Assembly (NCBI GenBank): GCA_965247455.1
Contig: CBDFHE010000007.1
Coordinates: 1 to 35,606, forward strand
Source of the DNA: JACZYA01 sp965247455
GTDB taxonomy: Bacteria; Acidobacteriota; Terriglobia; Acidiferrales; 2-02-FULL-67-57
Reading direction: 5' to 3'
DNA: 35,606 nt
Shown here piece by piece: positions 32,720 to 35,606 of this stretch. Made by a program: the position numbers and the translations under genes. A model generated the notes under the pieces. The model did no database searches, had not been told where the DNA came from, and saw nothing but the letters and a program-made list of their open reading frames with translations. The first letter of the stretch is position 1. Each line of letters begins with the position of its first letter.

Positions 32720-33071
32720 GGCGCACCCTCAACCTCGAAATGATTATAGCCATAGAAGCACAGAGTACACAGAGCAAGAACGGCTAGGCGCGACGGCAAG
32801 TGGGCGGCCCCCCCACGCCTTCGGCGGGACAGGCAAAGCGGGGCTCTTCCAAACGATCTTGGCGTTGTGCGCGGGCGGGGTAGCGGCGAAGAAGCCCCAC
32901 CGGGGGATTCTTCGTCGGCTGTTGGGTCCGCGTGAAAGGCCGGCGATGCCCGTACGGGCATCGCCGCTACCATCTCCACCGGGACCGCGCAGTTTGCGGC
33001 CGGGCGCCCCGCAAAATATGCGAAGGAGCGTGCTATGGCCTCTCGGCGAGCAAAATCCTCGCCACCGGCGA
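32720..33071. repeat. Gene-free stretch with palindromes and a REPIN-like inverted pair
   Basis: No convincing gene. It contains a CACAGAGTACACAGAG short repeat (around 32759-32775). GGTAGCGGCGA occurs at 32879-32889 and, inverted, at 32961-32971. The latter heads a perfect 24-bp palindrome at 32942-32965. The first heads an imperfect stem (GAAGAAGCCCC with GGGGGATTCTTC). The palindrome lies about 100 nt past the SBBP gene's stop on the minus strand and could end its transcript. Confidence 0.7.
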
Positions 33072-35606
33072 CTAGGTGCAGCCTACGGTGACAACGCTGT
33101 CCGAGCCCTGGATGGCCTGTCCCCCAAACGTCTCACCGCTCAAGGAAGCCTCGCTGTCGCCGCATTGGATTCCCGTTGCCTGTGTAGGGAAATGAAGAAC
33201 CAGATCGAGGTCACCATCGCCATCCACATCTTTGAGGTGGCCAAGCTGGTGTTCCAAGCTCGCCTCAGCGGGGCCAAACTGGACTGTTATGGGGGACACG
33301 GTAGTGGCATCGAAAGTATCGGTGGTGAGAATTGCTACGGGGGTAAGACCTGAGTCCGCGGGATTAATGGCATTGGGATCGCTGCCCGGCTTGATGTCGA
33401 TGGTCACTTCGATGAATTCCGGGCCGATCTTGGCCACAAAGACATCCCCGCGGGGGGAAGGGGTGAAGATCCGCCAAGCATAGGGGTCGGCTAGGCGGAA
33501 AGCTGGAATAATATTTCCGGGAAACGGCAGGCCGGTCAGTGGGTCGATCGGTGGCACACCGAAAGAGCTGAAATCTCCCAGGCGTTCTGCCGCCGTTGGA
33601 ACGTATGCTCCGAAAAATGAACCAGGGGCTAGCTCGACCAAGCCACAGAAAGTTTCGTTGACCGTGCTGGGAAGTGAAATCGTCTGAAGAGTGTTGAATG
33701 CCTCGAGGCTCATCTGGCCCACCACCAGTCGGTCGCCAGCAGCATTGGGGGCGGAGGTGGAATACACCTGCGTAAACGGAATGTAACCGTCCGGGAAGGA
33801 AGAACAACCCTCCGGCGTCGATTGTTGGAACGCCCCCGCGGTGGTGGGGAAGTCCGCCGATAAAGTAAACCCCGTTACGTAGGCGTTGCCGGAAGCGTCT
33901 AGGGCGATGGCATGGGCTTCGTCGGAACCACTTCCACCAAGATAGCTGGAGAATACGAGGCCCGAGCCATCGGCATTCAGCTTTGTTACGAATAAGTCAC
34001 CGAGGCCAGCATCAGCGAGGGTGGCTTGAATGGGATTCTCTGTCGGAAAATCAGTCGAGGGTGTTCTTCCTGTTACGTAGGCGTTGCCGGAAGCGTCCAC
34101 GGCAACACCATTAGCTTCGTCCTCGCAGCAGCCCCCCAGGTAGGTGGAGTAGATGAGCGAACCCGTTGCTCCCACCTTGGCCACGAAAGCGTCGGTGAAG
34201 CCGTCCAGAGTAGTATCGAAGGACCCCAGTGTTGTAGGAAAATCGAGCGACTTGGTGCTTCCAATGACGTAGGCGTTGCCGAACGCGTCCACGTCAATAT
34301 CGCTGTCGGGCAAAGGCAAGAAAAAATTCTCGTTGTCGCTGCCGCCGAGATAGCTAGAGTAGATTAGTCCCGAACCGGCGGGATTGACCTTTGCCACGAA
34401 GGCATCGCTGACCCCTCCGAATATGGGTTGAAAAGCGCTCAACGTGGGGAAATTTCCCGAGGAGGTTCTTCCCGTCATGTAGGCATAGCCAGAAGCATCC
34501 ACCGCGAGGCCTTCAGCCTAGTCAAATCCGCTCCCGCCGAGGAAACTGGAGTAAACCAGTGCCGAGCCTGTGGGATTCAACTTAGTCACGAAAGCATCGT
34601 TTTCGCCCCCCATTACGGGTTGAAATGCACCCTCCGTGGGAAAACTGCCGGAAGCGGTTGTCCCTGCTACATAAGCGTTGCCTAAGGTATCCACCGCGAT
34701 GCTGAGGCCGGTCCCCTCGCCTACCATCGTGGAATAGACAAGAGCGGAACCTGTGGGATTTAACTTCGTTACGAAGACGCCGCCCCCGGTAGTCTTGAAA
34801 GCACCCGGAGTCGTGGGGAAATCAAAGGAGAATGTTTCCCCCGTCACGTAGGCGTTGCCGGAAGCGTCTAGGGCGATGCTAGAACCTTGTTCGCCGCCGC
34901 TCCCGCCGAGGAAACTGGAGTATAGGAGCGTTGACCCGTCGGTGCTCAATTTACTCACAAATGCGTCACTAAAACCACCGCCAAAGGTCGGTTGGATGGG
35001 GCTCTCCGTGGGGAAGCTGCTCGACCCTGTAAAAGTTAAGGTGAAGCCCGTAACGTAAACGTTGCCAGAATCGTCGACCGCGATGGCAACGGCTTCGTCC
35101 CGTTCGGCACCTCCCAGGTAAGTGGAGTACACCAAGACTGGGTCAATAATGAGTGGTTTGTCGACATCGTAGGCGGCGACTTCAAATCCGACCCCGTTCT
35201 TACCTTCGAGTACAAAGGTGCCGGAAATTTCTTGCTGCGCCCCGGCTCCCTTCTGGTAGATGTCCGGCTTGCGAACGCGCACTTTGCCTTCAGACAGGTG
35301 CAGAAGCAAGTTGCCCTGCGCGTCCAATTCAATACTTTCCGCGCCTTCAAAGTGCAGCGTGATGGCTTTGGGGTCAGCGCCCGGTGCGACGATGAAGTCG
35401 TACTCCAATTGCCGCTGGTCTGTGCCGTAGTACACCAAGTCGATGCCGGGATAGACCTCCTGGTACGCCACCTTGCGGTAGGTAGGGACATTCGTCCGCC
35501 ACTTTTTCGGATCGTTACCAATGAAGTAGTTGCTCTTGCCGGGCAGTTCGTCTAAGCCCACCACTTGCGGCTCAGGGTTCGCCCCCACCAGCCCCATCCG
35601 CAGCAC
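33072..35606 (-). pseudogene. SBBP seven-blade beta-propeller protein, 5' end beyond window, split by an in-frame TAG
   Basis: 845 codons are in view. The visible N-terminal part (YRKVAYQEVYPGIDLVYYG, LEYDFIVAPGADPKAI) is the domain that precedes SBBP repeats. Seven repeats follow, each near 'lvYSsyLGGsg.DeA.giAvDasGNAYVTG.T.s.dFPt'. In blade 4 the codon at 34520-34518 is TAG, where sister blades have Glu (GGSG-D-E-A); GAG to TAG is one change. The same frame resumes at AEGLAVDASG and runs to 33072. The C-terminus has a linker, VTIDIKPGSDPNAINP, and a DVDGDGDLDLVLHF calcium-loop-like segment. It is probably secreted or cell-surface. Function is unknown. It may be two fragments of a dead gene or one with a base error. 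Confidence 0.85.

Noticed and set aside
32760..33071. Protein-coding frames in the tsaB-SBBP gap
   Set aside because: They run through palindromes and into flanking genes, and show no family motif or ribosome site.

Overview
This 35.6-kb window is GC-rich, densely coded DNA from a Gram-negative bacterium. An outer membrane is implied by lptE, lolA and the type IV pilus and type II secretion-like genes. The best guess is a member of the Acidobacteriota. The grounds are a seven-blade SBBP propeller protein, small GFSLIELL prepilins beside pilBTCSR, NtrYX, and the combination of lolA, a TPR protein and an ABC-2 transporter. This is inference, since no rRNA is present. No tRNA, rRNA or CRISPR array was recognised.

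Layout. (1) 1-9301, minus strand: a compact gene string reading ABC ATPase, ABC permease, TPR protein, LolA-like protein, GspF/PilC-like platform protein, GspE/PilB-like ATPase, PilM-, PilN- and PilO-like proteins, a PilP/GspC-like protein, and a pseudopilin cut by the left edge. It mixes type II secretion and type IV pilus traits. (2) 9457-17948, minus strand: a type IVa pilus locus pilB-pilT-pilC-pilS-pilR followed by two tandem major-type prepilins. The pilin genes have a sigma-54-like promoter with TGTC repeats upstream. pilC carries a 1-nt frameshift and an in-frame TGA where Trp is expected. (3) 18160-22401, plus strand: a DNA glycosylase overlapping an NtrY-type kinase gene, followed by an NtrX-type regulator. 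(4) 22402-22941: a gene-free island of nested inverted repeats between convergent ntrX and era. (5) 22942-26557, minus strand: the conserved operon phoH-ybeY-corC-like-era. (6) 26633-28174: an insertion sequence with a 15-bp target duplication, abutting the phoH promoter, then a MITE-like palindrome. (7) rpsT (plus) converging on holA-lptE (minus), a 34-codon asd remnant, then pssA, psd, a DUF465 protein and tsaB (all minus). (8) 32720-33071: intergenic DNA with a REPIN-like inverted pair. (9) 33072-35606, minus strand: an SBBP propeller protein open at the right edge and interrupted by an in-frame TAG in blade 4.

How it fits together. PilS and PilR probably drive the pilins through sigma-54. 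PilB and PilT extend and retract pili on the PilC platform, if the pilC lesions are sequencing errors or are covered by another copy. The left operon would supply an alignment complex and a second motor. The right half is mostly housekeeping: ribosome maturation, replication, LPS transport, phosphatidylethanolamine synthesis and tRNA t6A.

The points most worth checking are the broken pilC and SBBP genes, the sigma-54/PilR pilin promoter, the hybrid secretion/pilus operon, the IS at the phoH promoter, and the repeat families in the two gene-free stretches.
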